NCBI RefSeq assembly: GCF_013116825.1
Contig: NZ_JABFNS010000014.1
Coordinates: 1-64,000 of the forward strand
Reading direction: 5' to 3'
DNA from: Myxococcus xanthus
Lineage (GTDB): Bacteria; Myxococcota; Myxococcia; Myxococcales; Myxococcaceae
DNA length: 64,000 nucleotides
The stretch's first letter is position 1. Each line of letters begins with the position of its first letter. Positions 35,236 through 44,588 of the stretch are shown here, piece after piece. The notes beneath the pieces are model-generated. The model was not told the DNA's origin and did not search any database. It saw nothing but the letters and a program-made list of their open reading frames with translations. The translations under genes and the position numbers were made by a program.

Positions 35236-36702
35236 ATGGCGAAAGCCCAGAGTATCGAGAAGCTTCTTCAGAGTGGCTCGGCGGAATGGAACCGGATGCG
35301 GAAGTCCGGCCAGGTCGCCACCGACCATACCGGCGCCACCTTCACTCAACTGTTCTCCGCCAACACGGACCTGTCCGGGCTGGGCCTCATCGGCTCGGAA
35401 TGGGACCGGTGCGACCTGTCCAAGGTCAACTTCCGGGACGCGGACCTTTCCAATGCCTACTTCCACGGCGGCCGGCTCCAGGACTGCGACTTCCGGGGTG
35501 CGAACCTCGAAGGCGCGACGTTCGAAAAGCTGAAGCTGCTGCGGTGCGACTTCACGGGCGCCAAGGGGCTCGACGACATCGAGATGGACGACGTGGACAT
35601 GGACCGCGTCGTCGGTCTGGACGGCGAGGAGGCCCCGCCGCCTCCGCCGCCCCCCGCCCAGGGCATCACCGCCTTCACCCGTGAGCAACGGGAGAAGGCG
35701 CTGGGCGTACAGGCCGCCGCGGCGCTCCAGGGCGAGCCCGTTGGCGACGAGCTGCCCCCCTTCCGGCCCCAGGACCCTCCTGGCTCGCTCTTCTTCAGGG
35801 CGCTGAAGCGGATGGGCGTGCCCCCGCTGTGGGTGCTGGACGTGCCGGGCCTGCGCCCGCTCCTGCCGCAGCGGCTGCCCCCGGGCAGCTCGCTGGAGAC
35901 GCTCTACCGCGAGGCGGTGAAGACGCGGCTGGAGAACAAGAAGCCCGCGGCGGACCCGGCGGTGGTGGACCGCGCGCAGAAGGCGCTCCGCATGGGCGCC
36001 AAGGACGCCCCGGTGGCGGCCATGTACCTGCGCGAGGTGGGCGTGCTGCCCCTGTTCCGCTTCTCCGCGGCGCAGGTGCTGAAGGGCGCGCTGCGGGAAG
36101 AGGTGGAGGTGGATGACCTGACGGGCTCCATCGACCCGCGCACCACGGGCGCGCTCCTGGAGCTGCGCTTGACGCACGAAGTCGTGGAGCACCTGCAGGA
36201 GGCGCGGCGCCGGCTGGCGGCCACGCAGCTCTACACGTCGCTGCTGGAGGCGGGCTTCAACCCGGAGAACAACTGGGACGAGGCGCTGGATTCGAGCGAC
36301 GCGTCGATGGAGCTGGCGCAGCTGGCCACGGGTGAGGACCGCAATGCCCTGCTGGAGGGCTTCCAGGTCTTCGCGGCGCTGCCGGACGAGGCCCGGCTGC
36401 GGCGGCTGGCCTACCTGGCCGAGTCCGTCACCAACCTGGAGCTGGTGAGCCGGCTGCCGGAGGGCATGGAGCCGTCGTGGCTCACGGGCCCCGAGACGCG
36501 CGAGTGCCACGAGCGGGAGATGACGTACGTCCAGTCGCTGAAGGCGGAGGAGATTCCCGCCAAGGTGGCGGCGCTGGCGAAGGAAGAGCTGGGCGTGCCC
36601 GAGGGTGAAGTCCCCGAGGAGAGCGACGGCGACCTCTTCGTCCACCTGCGCTGTGACGTGTGTGGCAAGGAGAAGCTCATCGTCCAGTCACCGGAGGAGT
36701 AA
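35236..36702 (+). CDS. Pentapeptide-repeat protein with poly-Pro linker and C-terminal CxxC
   Basis: Residues 44-115 hold about ten tandem pentapeptides of the A(D/N)LSx type that would fold as a right-handed beta-helix. A Pro tract (about 134-140) leads into a roughly 340-residue helical domain that I do not recognise. The protein ends with HLRCDVCGKEKLIVQ, a single CxxC. The 488-residue length and single repeat block make a gyrase-mimic role unlikely, because the helix is short and the large domain dominates. The ATG at 35236 is chosen since it follows the RluA gene's divergent start; its ribosome binding site is weak. Confidence 0.8.
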   Translation: MAKAQSIEKLLQSGSAEWNRMRKSGQVATDHTGATFTQLFSANTDLSGLGLIGSEWDRCDLSKVNFRDADLSNAYFHGGRLQDCDFRGANLEGATFEKLKLLRCDFTGAKGLDDIEMDDVDMDRVVGLDGEEAPPPPPPPAQGITAFTREQREKALGVQAAAALQGEPVGDELPPFRPQDPPGSLFFRALKRMGVPPLWVLDVPGLRPLLPQRLPPGSSLETLYREAVKTRLENKKPAADPAVVDRAQKALRMGAKDAPVAAMYLREVGVLPLFRFSAAQVLKGALREEVEVDDLTGSIDPRTTGALLELRLTHEVVEHLQEARRRLAATQLYTSLLEAGFNPENNWDEALDSSDASMELAQLATGEDRNALLEGFQVFAALPDEARLRRLAYLAESVTNLELVSRLPEGMEPSWLTGPETRECHEREMTYVQSLKAEEIPAKVAALAKEELGVPEGEVPEESDGDLFVHLRCDVCGKEKLIVQSPEE

Positions 36703-36727
36703 CCGTCCGGTGCAAGTCGAAGCCCGC

Positions 36728-36769
36728 GGGGCCGCGGGGTCCGGGACACGTTCCGGACCTGGCGGCCCC
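36728..36769. terminator. Strong bidirectional hairpin
   Basis: GGGGCCGC (36728-36735) pairs with GCGGCCCC (36762-36769) and, after a 2x2 internal loop, GGTCCGG (36738-36744) pairs with CCGGACC (36753-36759) around an 8-nt loop. It lies between the 3' ends of two convergent genes. On the plus strand GTGGTGTTTCT follows, a weak T-rich tail. Confidence 0.65.
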
Positions 36770-36799
36770 GTGGTGTTTCTGAAGCACGGGTTCGCGGTG

Positions 36800-37393
36800 C
36801 TACGCGCCGGACGAAGGCAGCACGTACGACACCGGCCTGGGCAGCACCACCTTCACGGTGTCCCCCGCGCGGATGATGCCGGGGCGCTCCACCCAGGCCA
36901 CCAGGCCCCGGCGCTGCCATGCGGCCTTCACGAAGCGGCTCGCCAGCTTCTGCACGTCCGGATGATGGGCCTCGATGACGCGCCCGGGGCCGATACAGGG
37001 CTCGTTCTCCCCTTCCACCACCAGCGTCGTGTCCTCCGGGAAGAACAGCCGCGTGCCCGGTGGCAGGTGCGTCAGCCGAGGCACCCCCGCCACTTCCAGG
37101 TTCGCCCCCAGCCACGACGCCAGCACGCGCGGAATGCCGAGCGCCTGCGCGACCTGCGCCAGCTCCTCGCTCGACACCAGTGAGAACTGCCGCGTGTTGC
37201 GGATGGGCGTCCCCTTGGGGAACCACGGCGTGCGCACGTCCGCCGCTCGCGTCAGGCCCGCGTGGCGGTCACCCTCCAAGCCCTCGAAGGACACCCGCGC
37301 CTCGGGCAGCTCCTTCGTGACGAAGCTCTTGCGCTCGGTACACACGAGGACGCGCACGATGCGTCCTTCCCACTGCGGCGTCTTGCGGGCCAT
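36800..37393 (-). CDS. MOSC-domain protein
   Basis: The 197-residue protein carries the MOSC core: GDRHAGLTR (about 43-51), RNTRQFSLVS, and the conserved Cys in ENEPCIGPGR. MOSC domains transfer sulfur or bind molybdenum cofactor; stand-alone forms such as YiiM detoxify N-hydroxylated compounds. Substrate is not assigned. The ATG at 37393 follows AAGGA by 5 nt. A longer frame upstream overlaps the MBL gene and is rejected. It probably shares a transcript with that gene (37-nt gap). Confidence 0.87.
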   Translation of the reverse strand: MARKTPQWEGRIVRVLVCTERKSFVTKELPEARVSFEGLEGDRHAGLTRAADVRTPWFPKGTPIRNTRQFSLVSSEELAQVAQALGIPRVLASWLGANLEVAGVPRLTHLPPGTRLFFPEDTTLVVEGENEPCIGPGRVIEAHHPDVQKLASRFVKAAWQRRGLVAWVERPGIIRAGDTVKVVLPRPVSYVLPSSGA

Positions 37394-37430
37394 CACCGTC
37401 CTTCTACCGGACCCCGTCTTCCACCGCGCG

Positions 37431-38408
37431 TCAGAACAGCCCGAGCTGCTGCGGCTTCCCGCCCAGCGGGCGCGCATCCATCCCCGCGTCGCGCAGCGCC
37501 TGCGCCAGCTCCTCCGCGAAGCCATGGCACGTCAGCACCTCCCGCGCCCCCGTGGACTTCGCGTAGGACACCAGCCCGGGGAAGTCCGCGTGGTCCGACA
37601 GCGGGAAGGCCACGTCCGCGCCGTAGCGCCGCACCGCGCCCCGGTCCACCGCCCAGCCCGTCAGCACCGCCGTCGCCCGAGGCCACAGCGGCGCCAGCGC
37701 CCCGCCCCGCGCGTGGTGCGGAGGGAAGAAGAGCACCTCGCCCGGCGCCACCTTCCCGTCGTAGCAGCGCAGGTTCTCAATCGGCACGCCCAGCTCCGCG
37801 TAGAGCTGCGCCACCTCGTAGATGGAGGAATGCGCCACCAGCGGGAAGCCGCGTCCCGCCAGGTGCTTCATCGCCTCCTGGCTCTTGCCCAGCGGATAGC
37901 CCAACAGCACCGGCACCGCGCCCCGCTCAAGCTGCATCCGCAGCCACGTCTCCACCTGCCCCAGCACCTCCGGACGCGGCGGGAAGCGGTAGCGCGGATG
38001 ACCGAAGGTGGACTCGATGACGAGCGTGTCGCACTCCGCCACCTCCGTCGCCTCGGCGGTGAGCGACGGCGCCACGTTGAGGTCCCCGGTGTAGACGATG
38101 CGGCGCCCATCCGGCCGCGTCACGCGGAGCTGCGCGCTGCCCAGGATGTGCCCCGCCGGCAGCAGCTCCAGCACCAGCGGCCCCAGCTCAAAGGGCTGCC
38201 GGAAGGGCACCTCGCGCGGCTCACGCACCGGCCCCAGGCGATGCGTCATGAACCGCAGCGTCGCCGCCGTGGCGATGGTGCTCTCATGCCGGGCAATGTG
38301 GTCCGAATGCCCGTGACTCACGAAGCACAGCGGCGACTTGCGCTTCGCATCCAGGGACAGGGGGGTGCCCGTCAGGTGCATCCCGTTTCGCCGCAGCTCC
38401 ACACTCAT
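37431..38408 (-). CDS. MBL-fold nuclease-like hydrolase (SNM1/ligase-associated exonuclease type)
   Basis: The metallo-beta-lactamase fold is indicated by FVSHGHSDHIARH (metal ligands), AGHILGSAQL and YTGDLN, with SDHADF near residue 270. This pattern and the length of 325 fit exonucleases related to SNM1/CPSF and the DNA-ligase-associated exonuclease family. DNA or RNA substrate cannot be decided. The usual partners, an ATP-dependent DNA ligase and a Lhr helicase, are not adjacent here. It precedes the MOSC gene. Confidence 0.85.
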   Translation of the reverse strand: MSVELRRNGMHLTGTPLSLDAKRKSPLCFVSHGHSDHIARHESTIATAATLRFMTHRLGPVREPREVPFRQPFELGPLVLELLPAGHILGSAQLRVTRPDGRRIVYTGDLNVAPSLTAEATEVAECDTLVIESTFGHPRYRFPPRPEVLGQVETWLRMQLERGAVPVLLGYPLGKSQEAMKHLAGRGFPLVAHSSIYEVAQLYAELGVPIENLRCYDGKVAPGEVLFFPPHHARGGALAPLWPRATAVLTGWAVDRGAVRRYGADVAFPLSDHADFPGLVSYAKSTGAREVLTCHGFAEELAQALRDAGMDARPLGGKPQQLGLF

Positions 38409-38527
38409 GGGAAGGGCCCCGGGTATAGCGCGTCCACTCGCCGGTGGCCGCCCTCACGTCACCACCCTGCCCGCCCGGCTGGTGGACAGGCCCCAGATGG
38501 CTGCACGCATGGCCCGCGGCAGGGCCG

Positions 38528-39469
38528 CTACCGCGCCGGTGCCCTCGCGCGCCACCACTCCCAGGCCGCCGCCCCCACCTCCGACATCAACACGCCCGAC
38601 AGGATGAGCGCGCCGCCCAGCCACTCCCGAGGCCCGAGCGTCTCGTAACCCAGCAGCACCGAGTACAGCGCGGCGAACACCGACTCCAACGAGTAGATGA
38701 GCGCCGCGCGCACCGCCGTGGTGCGCGCCTGCCCCCATGTCTGGAGGCTGATGGCCACCGCGCTGGCGAACACACCGCAGACGAGCACCGCCCCCACGAA
38801 GGACGGATGCCACGCCACGCGCCGCTCCACGAAGGGCAGGCACAGCGCGGACAGCAGCGCCACCGTCCAGAGCTGCACCGCCACCAGCCCCATCACCCCC
38901 TGCTTCGGCGCATGCCGCTCCGTCATGAGGATGTGGCACGCGTAGGCCACCGCGCAGCCCAGCGACAGCACATCTCCCGACGACAGGCCGCCACTGCCAA
39001 GCCCCCCGTCCGGCTGCGTGAAGAAGTAGAGCCCCACCGCCGCCGTGCCCACCCCCAGCAACGAGGTGAACTTCGGCGCCTTCCGGTAGAGCACCATCGA
39101 CAACAGCGGCACCAGCAACACGCACAGCCCGGTGATGAACGCCGAGCGCGAAGGCGTGGTGGTGGTGAGCCCCACCGTCTGAAGCGAGAACCCCAGGAAG
39201 AGGAGGGTTCCCAGCATCGTGCCAATGCGCAGGTTGCGCGCCGTCAGCACCTGCCGCCCCGCCAGGGCGCTCAACACCACCGCGCCCACGATGAAGCGCA
39301 GCGTGAGGAAGCTGAACGGGTCGCCGTGCCCGAGCGCGTCCTTCACCACCACGAAGGTGATGCCCCAGAACGAAGTGATGAGCGCCAGCGCCCCATCCGC
39401 GCGAAGTCGCTGCGACCGCGACGAGTGCTCCGTGCCTCCCCCCAGAATGTCGGACGTCGAGGTGCTCAT
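38528..39469 (-). CDS. EamA/DMT-family transporter
   Basis: The 313-residue protein contains ten hydrophobic helices arranged as two EamA repeats; the first repeat has TSFWGITFVVVKDAL, the second SGDVLSLGCAVAYAC. Such permeases export amino acids, nucleobases or other metabolites. The ATG at 39469 begins MSTSTSDILGG. The frame is open further upstream, but that part is Arg-rich and is excluded. A 10-bp palindrome GTGACGTCAC lies 42 nt upstream. A second, different DMT carrier is at 61 kb. Confidence 0.87.
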   Translation of the reverse strand: MSTSTSDILGGGTEHSSRSQRLRADGALALITSFWGITFVVVKDALGHGDPFSFLTLRFIVGAVVLSALAGRQVLTARNLRIGTMLGTLLFLGFSLQTVGLTTTTPSRSAFITGLCVLLVPLLSMVLYRKAPKFTSLLGVGTAAVGLYFFTQPDGGLGSGGLSSGDVLSLGCAVAYACHILMTERHAPKQGVMGLVAVQLWTVALLSALCLPFVERRVAWHPSFVGAVLVCGVFASAVAISLQTWGQARTTAVRAALIYSLESVFAALYSVLLGYETLGPREWLGGALILSGVLMSEVGAAAWEWWRARAPAR

Positions 39470-39510
39470 ATCGCGCGGTCCACCGGAGAGGATGACGCCG
39501 GGCTCGCCAG

Positions 39511-39562
39511 GTGACGTCACGGCGGCCACGGCCGCGGGCTTTTTGACGCAGCCCGGGCGGCC
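39511..39562. promoter_or_regulatory. Palindrome GTGACGTCAC and adjacent hairpin
   Basis: GTGACGTCAC (39511-39520) is a perfect palindrome 42 nt before the EamA start and may be an operator. Next to it GGCCGCGGGCT (39530-39540) pairs with AGCCCGGGCGGCC (39550-39562) with a 2-nt bulge. That hairpin is placed to end the upstream minus-strand GNAT-fusion transcript. Confidence 0.4.
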
Positions 39563-39583
39563 GCGCAACCTCCGGCGGCGCAC

Positions 39584-40561
39584 CTACAGGGTGCGCTCGA
39601 CGACGACCAGCCGCTTGGAGCAGCCCGTGGCATCCCAGGCCTCGTTGGCCTGCTGGGTCAGCGTGGCGTCCGCTCGCCGGAACGCCAGCCGCTCGAACGT
39701 GCGCAGCGACGCCGTGTTGTCGTCGTCCACGTCCGCGAAGACGTGCGACTGCCCCTGGCGTCGGGCCTCCTCCATCAGGCACTCCAGCAGCCCCGTGGCC
39801 ACGCCCATTCGCCGCACGCGGGGCGCCACCACCAGGGAGCGCACCCAGACGCCCTCCAACGGCAAGCCCTCCTGCCGGTAGGAGTCCACCCAGGCGAAGC
39901 CGTGCATCCGTCCCTGGTCGTCGAAGGCGCCCGCCGCGGCCCCCCGGCGCTCCGCGTCCCGCAGGCCCCAGCGCTCGCGCAGCTGACGGCGCAGGAAGCC
40001 CGGAGACACCACCAGCCGCTCACTGGCGAAGGCCAGGAGCGCGTCCAGGTCGTCGGCCGTCAGGAGCCGCACCTCCAACGGCCCCACCAGGCGGCGACGA
40101 AGCGGCAGCGACCATCCGGCGAAGAGGAAGTCCCACACGCCCCGAGACACTAGCCGGGTCCGAGGCCAGGCCCACGCCGTGGACGCGGCCTGCTGCGCCA
40201 GCCGCAGCGCCGGACGCAGCGGTCTGGGCAGTGGAACCACCCAGCGGCCCCTGCGGATGGCCACCACCCGGCCCAACGTCACCCCTCCCGGGGCGTCCTG
40301 GGGCCCCAGCAGCGAGGCCGTCCGCCACGGCCGCGTGGACACCACCACGTGCGCCACCAGCTCGCGCCCCTGCCGCATCAGCGCGACGTCCCCGGTCGCC
40401 AGCGAGCCCGGGCCACAGCGCATCACCCGCACCGAGTCCCCGGCCCGCAGCAGCGGAAACAGGCTTCGCCCCGCGCCACGCACCCACAGCCGGTGCCCCG
40501 GAGGCAGTGCCTCCAGCACGTCCAACAACACCTCTGCGGAGGAGGCTCTGCGCGAAGGCAT
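39584..40561 (-). CDS. S24/S26 peptidase-like domain fused to a GNAT acetyltransferase
   Basis: Residues 20-110 resemble signal-peptidase/LexA-type folds: GRSLFPLLRAGDSVRV with candidate Ser33, GDVALMRQG, then ELVAHVVV with candidate His71 where bacterial enzymes have Lys. Residues 185-325 are a GNAT acetyltransferase, with the acetyl-CoA loop region VVAPRVRRMGVATGLL. A Ser/His pair is seen in archaeal/eukaryotic-type signal peptidases. No transmembrane anchor precedes the peptidase part, so it is presumably cytosolic. The ATG at 40561 has GTGAGG 8 nt upstream. Function is not known; a combined processing-acetylation role is speculative. Confidence 0.72.
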   Translation of the reverse strand: MPSRRASSAEVLLDVLEALPPGHRLWVRGAGRSLFPLLRAGDSVRVMRCGPGSLATGDVALMRQGRELVAHVVVSTRPWRTASLLGPQDAPGGVTLGRVVAIRRGRWVVPLPRPLRPALRLAQQAASTAWAWPRTRLVSRGVWDFLFAGWSLPLRRRLVGPLEVRLLTADDLDALLAFASERLVVSPGFLRRQLRERWGLRDAERRGAAAGAFDDQGRMHGFAWVDSYRQEGLPLEGVWVRSLVVAPRVRRMGVATGLLECLMEEARRQGQSHVFADVDDDNTASLRTFERLAFRRADATLTQQANEAWDATGCSKRLVVVERTL

Positions 40562-40726
40562 GCACTCAGCCTCACGTGCTCCCCGGCCCTTGGGAGCACT
40601 CGCGAAATCTACCTGTTGCCCGGTACACACACCAACCGCTGGCGGTGCCGGACGGCTTCCACGCGTTCCCCGCGAGCCTCAGGAGCGAATATGAGGAGGC
40701 CGCGCGTGAAGTGGGAGGAGGCGGCC

Positions 40727-41269
40727 ATGGACACAGCACAGGAAGGTTCAATGGCGCCTCGGCCTGGCTGGTGGAGCCGCCACTGGCGCTGGGCCCTTCC
40801 GCTGGGATGCCTGGGGCTGCTCGCTTCGTGCATCGGCCTGGGAGTGCTCGCCACGTACCTGGGCTTCTCCTCCCTGGGGCAGTCCGACGCGCACCAGGAA
40901 GCCGTGGCCATCGCCCGCGGCGACGCGCGGGTGCAGCGCGCGCTGGGTACGCCCATCGAAAGTGGCCTGCCCCGGCGCAGCTCCGTGCAGAGCCGCAACG
41001 GTGTCTCTCGTGCGCAGTTCTCCCTCCCGCTCGAGGGGCCCGACGGCAGGGGCACGCTGCATGCGCAGGGTGAGAAGCGCGGAGACGGCCCCTGGCAGTT
41101 CAACCACCTCATCGTCGCCCTGAGCGACGGCACGCTCATCGATCTGCTCCGAGCCGAACCGCCCAAGCGCCCCGAGCTGCCACTGCCCGCCGAGCCGCCC
41201 TACGCGGACGAGGCCCCGGAGCCCGGAGAGGTAGTGCCGCGCGACGCGGGCCGCGACATCGAGCTGTGA
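40727..41269 (+). CDS. Membrane-anchored Coa1/Tim21-like protein
   Basis: One helix (about 26-50) is followed by the pattern seen in cytochrome-oxidase assembly factor 1-like proteins: small domain with RVQRALGTPIESG, then alternating strands FSLPLEGPDGRGTL and QFNHLIVALSDG. The tail is Pro/Glu-rich. Length is 180. Coa1-family members assist cytochrome c oxidase assembly in mitochondria; in bacteria the role is unproven, and no oxidase genes are here. The ATG at 40727 has GGAGGAG upstream; an ATG at 40751 is also possible. Confidence 0.65.
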   Translation: MDTAQEGSMAPRPGWWSRHWRWALPLGCLGLLASCIGLGVLATYLGFSSLGQSDAHQEAVAIARGDARVQRALGTPIESGLPRRSSVQSRNGVSRAQFSLPLEGPDGRGTLHAQGEKRGDGPWQFNHLIVALSDGTLIDLLRAEPPKRPELPLPAEPPYADEAPEPGEVVPRDAGRDIEL

Positions 41270-41281
41270 GGTGAAAATGCG

Positions 41282-41340
41282 AAGGGGCGGCGCGGGGAGG
41301 TCCCCACGTCGCCCCTTGCGTCAGGGCACGTCCGTGCCCT
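41282..41340. terminator. Two consecutive hairpins between convergent genes
   Basis: AAGGGGCG (41282-41289) pairs with CGCCCCTT (41310-41317), enclosing a second GGGGA/TCCCC pairing. AGGGCAC (41323-41329) pairs with GTGCCCT (41334-41340). They separate the plus-strand Coa1-like gene from the minus-strand etfA and probably end both transcripts. Confidence 0.65.
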
Positions 41341-41346
41341 CCGGGA

Positions 41347-42312
<966 letters not shown>

Positions 42313-42348
42313 TTGGATGACTCCGTAGAGAGTGTGCGGAAGGGCCGC

Positions 42349-43146
42349 TCAGACGACCTTCGCCTCGTTGTGCAGCTTCTCGACCAGGGCAGGAACGTCC
42401 GCGACCTTGATGCCGGCCTTGCGCGCCGGGGGCGCGGACATCTTCAGGACCTGGATGGCGGGGGTGACATCCACGCTCAGCTTGGCCGGCGTCAGCTCCT
42501 CGATGGGCTTGCTCTTCGCCTTCATGATGCCCGGGAGGCTGGCGTACCGCGGCTGGTTGAGGCGCAGGTCCGTGGTGACGACGGCGGGCAGCTGGCACTC
42601 CACCGTGGCGAGCCCGTTGTCGACCTCGCGAATCACCTGCACGCTCTTCTTGTCGGCGGTGAGGACGATGGCGGGGACCTTGTTCTTCTCCTGCTCGCTC
42701 TCCATGGACTCCACCTTGGAAGCGAACGTGGCCTGGCCCCAGCCGAGGAACTCGGCGAGGTACTGGCCCACCTGGTTCTGGTCATCGTCGATGGACTGCT
42801 TGCCGAGGATGACGAGGTCCGGCTGCTCCTTCTCCACGACCTTCTGGAGCAGGGCCGCGATGCCGAGCTGGTCCACCGGGCCGGTGTGGTTCACCCACAC
42901 GGCGCGGTGCGCACCCATGGCCAGGGCGTGCCGGAGCTGCTCCTGCACTTCCTTGCCACCGATGGACACCACGACGACCTCGCCCTGGTGCTTCGCGACG
43001 AGCCGAAGTCCTTCTTCGACGCCGATTTCATCGAAGGGGTTGATCTTGTACTTCAGCCCCTCCTGAACGATGCCCGAGCCATCCGGCTTGACCTTGATCT
43101 TCGACTCGGGGTCTTCCACGCGCTTGGCGGTGACGAGGATCTTCAC
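42349..43146 (-). CDS. etfB: Electron transfer flavoprotein beta subunit
   Basis: The beta subunit partners EtfA and binds AMP. It begins KILVTAKRVEDPESKIKV and contains NPFDEIGVEEGLRL and LGKQSIDDDQNQVGQ, the AMP-binding region. The segment LPAVVTTDLRLNQPRYASLP precedes the recognition loop that docks dehydrogenases. Length 265. It is preceded by the acyl-CoA dehydrogenase gene after 117 nt that contain a strong hairpin. Confidence 0.96.
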   Translation of the reverse strand: MKILVTAKRVEDPESKIKVKPDGSGIVQEGLKYKINPFDEIGVEEGLRLVAKHQGEVVVVSIGGKEVQEQLRHALAMGAHRAVWVNHTGPVDQLGIAALLQKVVEKEQPDLVILGKQSIDDDQNQVGQYLAEFLGWGQATFASKVESMESEQEKNKVPAIVLTADKKSVQVIREVDNGLATVECQLPAVVTTDLRLNQPRYASLPGIMKAKSKPIEELTPAKLSVDVTPAIQVLKMSAPPARKAGIKVADVPALVEKLHNEAKVV

Positions 43147-43206
43147 GGCGGTGCTTCTCCTTACGGGGAGGAGTTTGGAATCTGGAAAAAACGGTCTGGG
43201 TTAATA

Positions 43207-43257
43207 GGCACTGGCGCGTCGCGGCGGCAATGGGAAACGGCCGCCGGACGCAGTGCC
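43207..43257 (-). terminator. Long hairpin between the acyl-CoA dehydrogenase gene and etfB
   Basis: GGCACTG (43207-43213) pairs with CAGTGCC (43251-43257), with inner CGTC and GGCGGC/GCCGCC pairings. Read on the minus strand it precedes a T6 run (43186-43191) by about 15 nt. It could attenuate read-through, mark an RNA processing site, or overlap an internal etfBA promoter. Confidence 0.5.
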
Positions 43258-43263
43258 GCGGCG

Positions 43264-44400
43264 CTACTTGAACAGTTCCCGCGCGATGACGAGCCGCTGG
43301 ACCTGGCTGGTGCCCTCGTAGACCTGGATGAGCTTGGCGTCGCGCATCAGCTTCTCCACGGGGTACTCCTTGATGTAGCCGTAGCCGCCGTACACCTGGA
43401 CGGCGTCGGTGGCGACCTTCATGGCCATGTCCGCGGCGAAGCACTTCGCGTAGCTGGACTGGAGGGAGTTGCGCTTGCCCTCGTCCAGGAGCCACGCGCT
43501 CTCGTAGGTGAGCATGCGCGCCGCGTGGGTGTTCATCGCCATGTCGGCAATCATGAACTGGATGGCCTGGTGCTCGATGATGGGCTTGCCGAAGGTGCGG
43601 CGCTGGGTGGAGTACTCCATGGAGTGCTCCAGCGCGGCGCGGGCGATGCCCACGGAGAACATGGCCGTCAGCGGGCGGCTGTTGTCCAGCGTGGCCATGG
43701 CGATGGCGAACCCCTGCCCCTCTTCGCCAATGCGGTTGGCCACCGGGACGCGCACGTCCTCGAACGTCAGCGACACCGTCTCGCTGGCGCGCTGGCCCAT
43801 CTTGTTCTCGTGCTTGCTGACGGAGAGCCCTTCGGGGCGGCCCTCCACCACGAAGCAGGTGATGCCCTTGTGCTTCTTGCCCTTATCCACCGTGGCGAAC
43901 ACCGTGTACTGGCTCGCCTGGCCGCCGTTGGTGATGAAGCACTTGGCGCCGTTGAGGACGTAGTGATCTCCGTCCAGCCGCGCCGTCGTCTGCATGTTGG
44001 CCACGTCACTGCCGGCCTCGGGCTCCGTGAGGCAGAACGAGGAGAACTTCAGCTTCTCCGTGAAGGGCGTGAGCAGCCGCTTCTTCTGCTCCTCGGTCGC
44101 GTGGAGGATGATGGGGAGGTTGGCCAGGTCGTTGGCGATGATGGACGTCGCCACGCCCGCACAGCCCCAGCTCAGCTCCTCGGCGACGATGGTCTGGTCC
44201 AGATGGGACAGGCCCACGCCGCCGTACTCGGCGGGTATCGCCATGTTGAGCAGCCCCAGCTCCCACGCGGTCGTCAGCAAATCGAGTGGGAAGGTGGCCG
44301 TCTCGTCGTAGTGGGCGGCCTTCGGACGCACCACTTCGCGGGCGAACTTGCGTGCCGCGTCCTGCAGCGCGCGCTGGGCGTCGGTGAGCTGGAATTCCAT
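43264..44400 (-). CDS. Acyl-CoA dehydrogenase (short/medium-chain type)
   Basis: The first enzyme of beta-oxidation. The 378-residue protein has FCLTEPEAGSDVANM, KCFITNGGQA, EHQAIQFMIADMAM, VQVYGGYGYIKEYPVEKLMRDAK and the catalytic base Glu in YEGTSQVQ near the C-terminus. The common YEGT base contrasts with the GPDEVH version at 16.7 kb. The ATG at 44400 begins MEFQLTDAQRAL, with GAGG upstream. It leads a minus-strand operon with etfB and etfA, its electron acceptor. Confidence 0.95.
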   Translation of the reverse strand: MEFQLTDAQRALQDAARKFAREVVRPKAAHYDETATFPLDLLTTAWELGLLNMAIPAEYGGVGLSHLDQTIVAEELSWGCAGVATSIIANDLANLPIILHATEEQKKRLLTPFTEKLKFSSFCLTEPEAGSDVANMQTTARLDGDHYVLNGAKCFITNGGQASQYTVFATVDKGKKHKGITCFVVEGRPEGLSVSKHENKMGQRASETVSLTFEDVRVPVANRIGEEGQGFAIAMATLDNSRPLTAMFSVGIARAALEHSMEYSTQRRTFGKPIIEHQAIQFMIADMAMNTHAARMLTYESAWLLDEGKRNSLQSSYAKCFAADMAMKVATDAVQVYGGYGYIKEYPVEKLMRDAKLIQVYEGTSQVQRLVIARELFK

Positions 44401-44516
44401 GGGGACCTCGTGACGGGTTCTGCTCGTTGACTCGGGAGTCAACGAATACATGCCGCGGCGCGAAATCGCCAGTGCAACCCGCCGGGAACCGGAGGCGGCC
44501 GGGCTCCATTTTTCTC

Positions 44517-44554
44517 AAAAAAACAGGCCCCAACCCCGCAGAGGGATTGGAGCC
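44517..44554 (-). terminator. Rho-independent terminator of the aldolase gene
   Basis: Read on the minus strand, a 12-bp stem (44543-44554 with 44526-44537, two G-U pairs) and a 5-nt loop is followed by TG and seven T residues (44517-44523). This is the clearest intrinsic terminator in the window, 34 nt past the stop of the fructose-6-phosphate aldolase gene. Confidence 0.85.
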
Positions 44555-44588
44555 ACGGAAACCGCCGTTAGTCTGTATTTCCCGAGGG

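Noticed and set aside
35236-36702. Gyrase-protecting Qnr-like pentapeptide protein
   Set aside because: The repeat block is too short and a large unrelated domain dominates.
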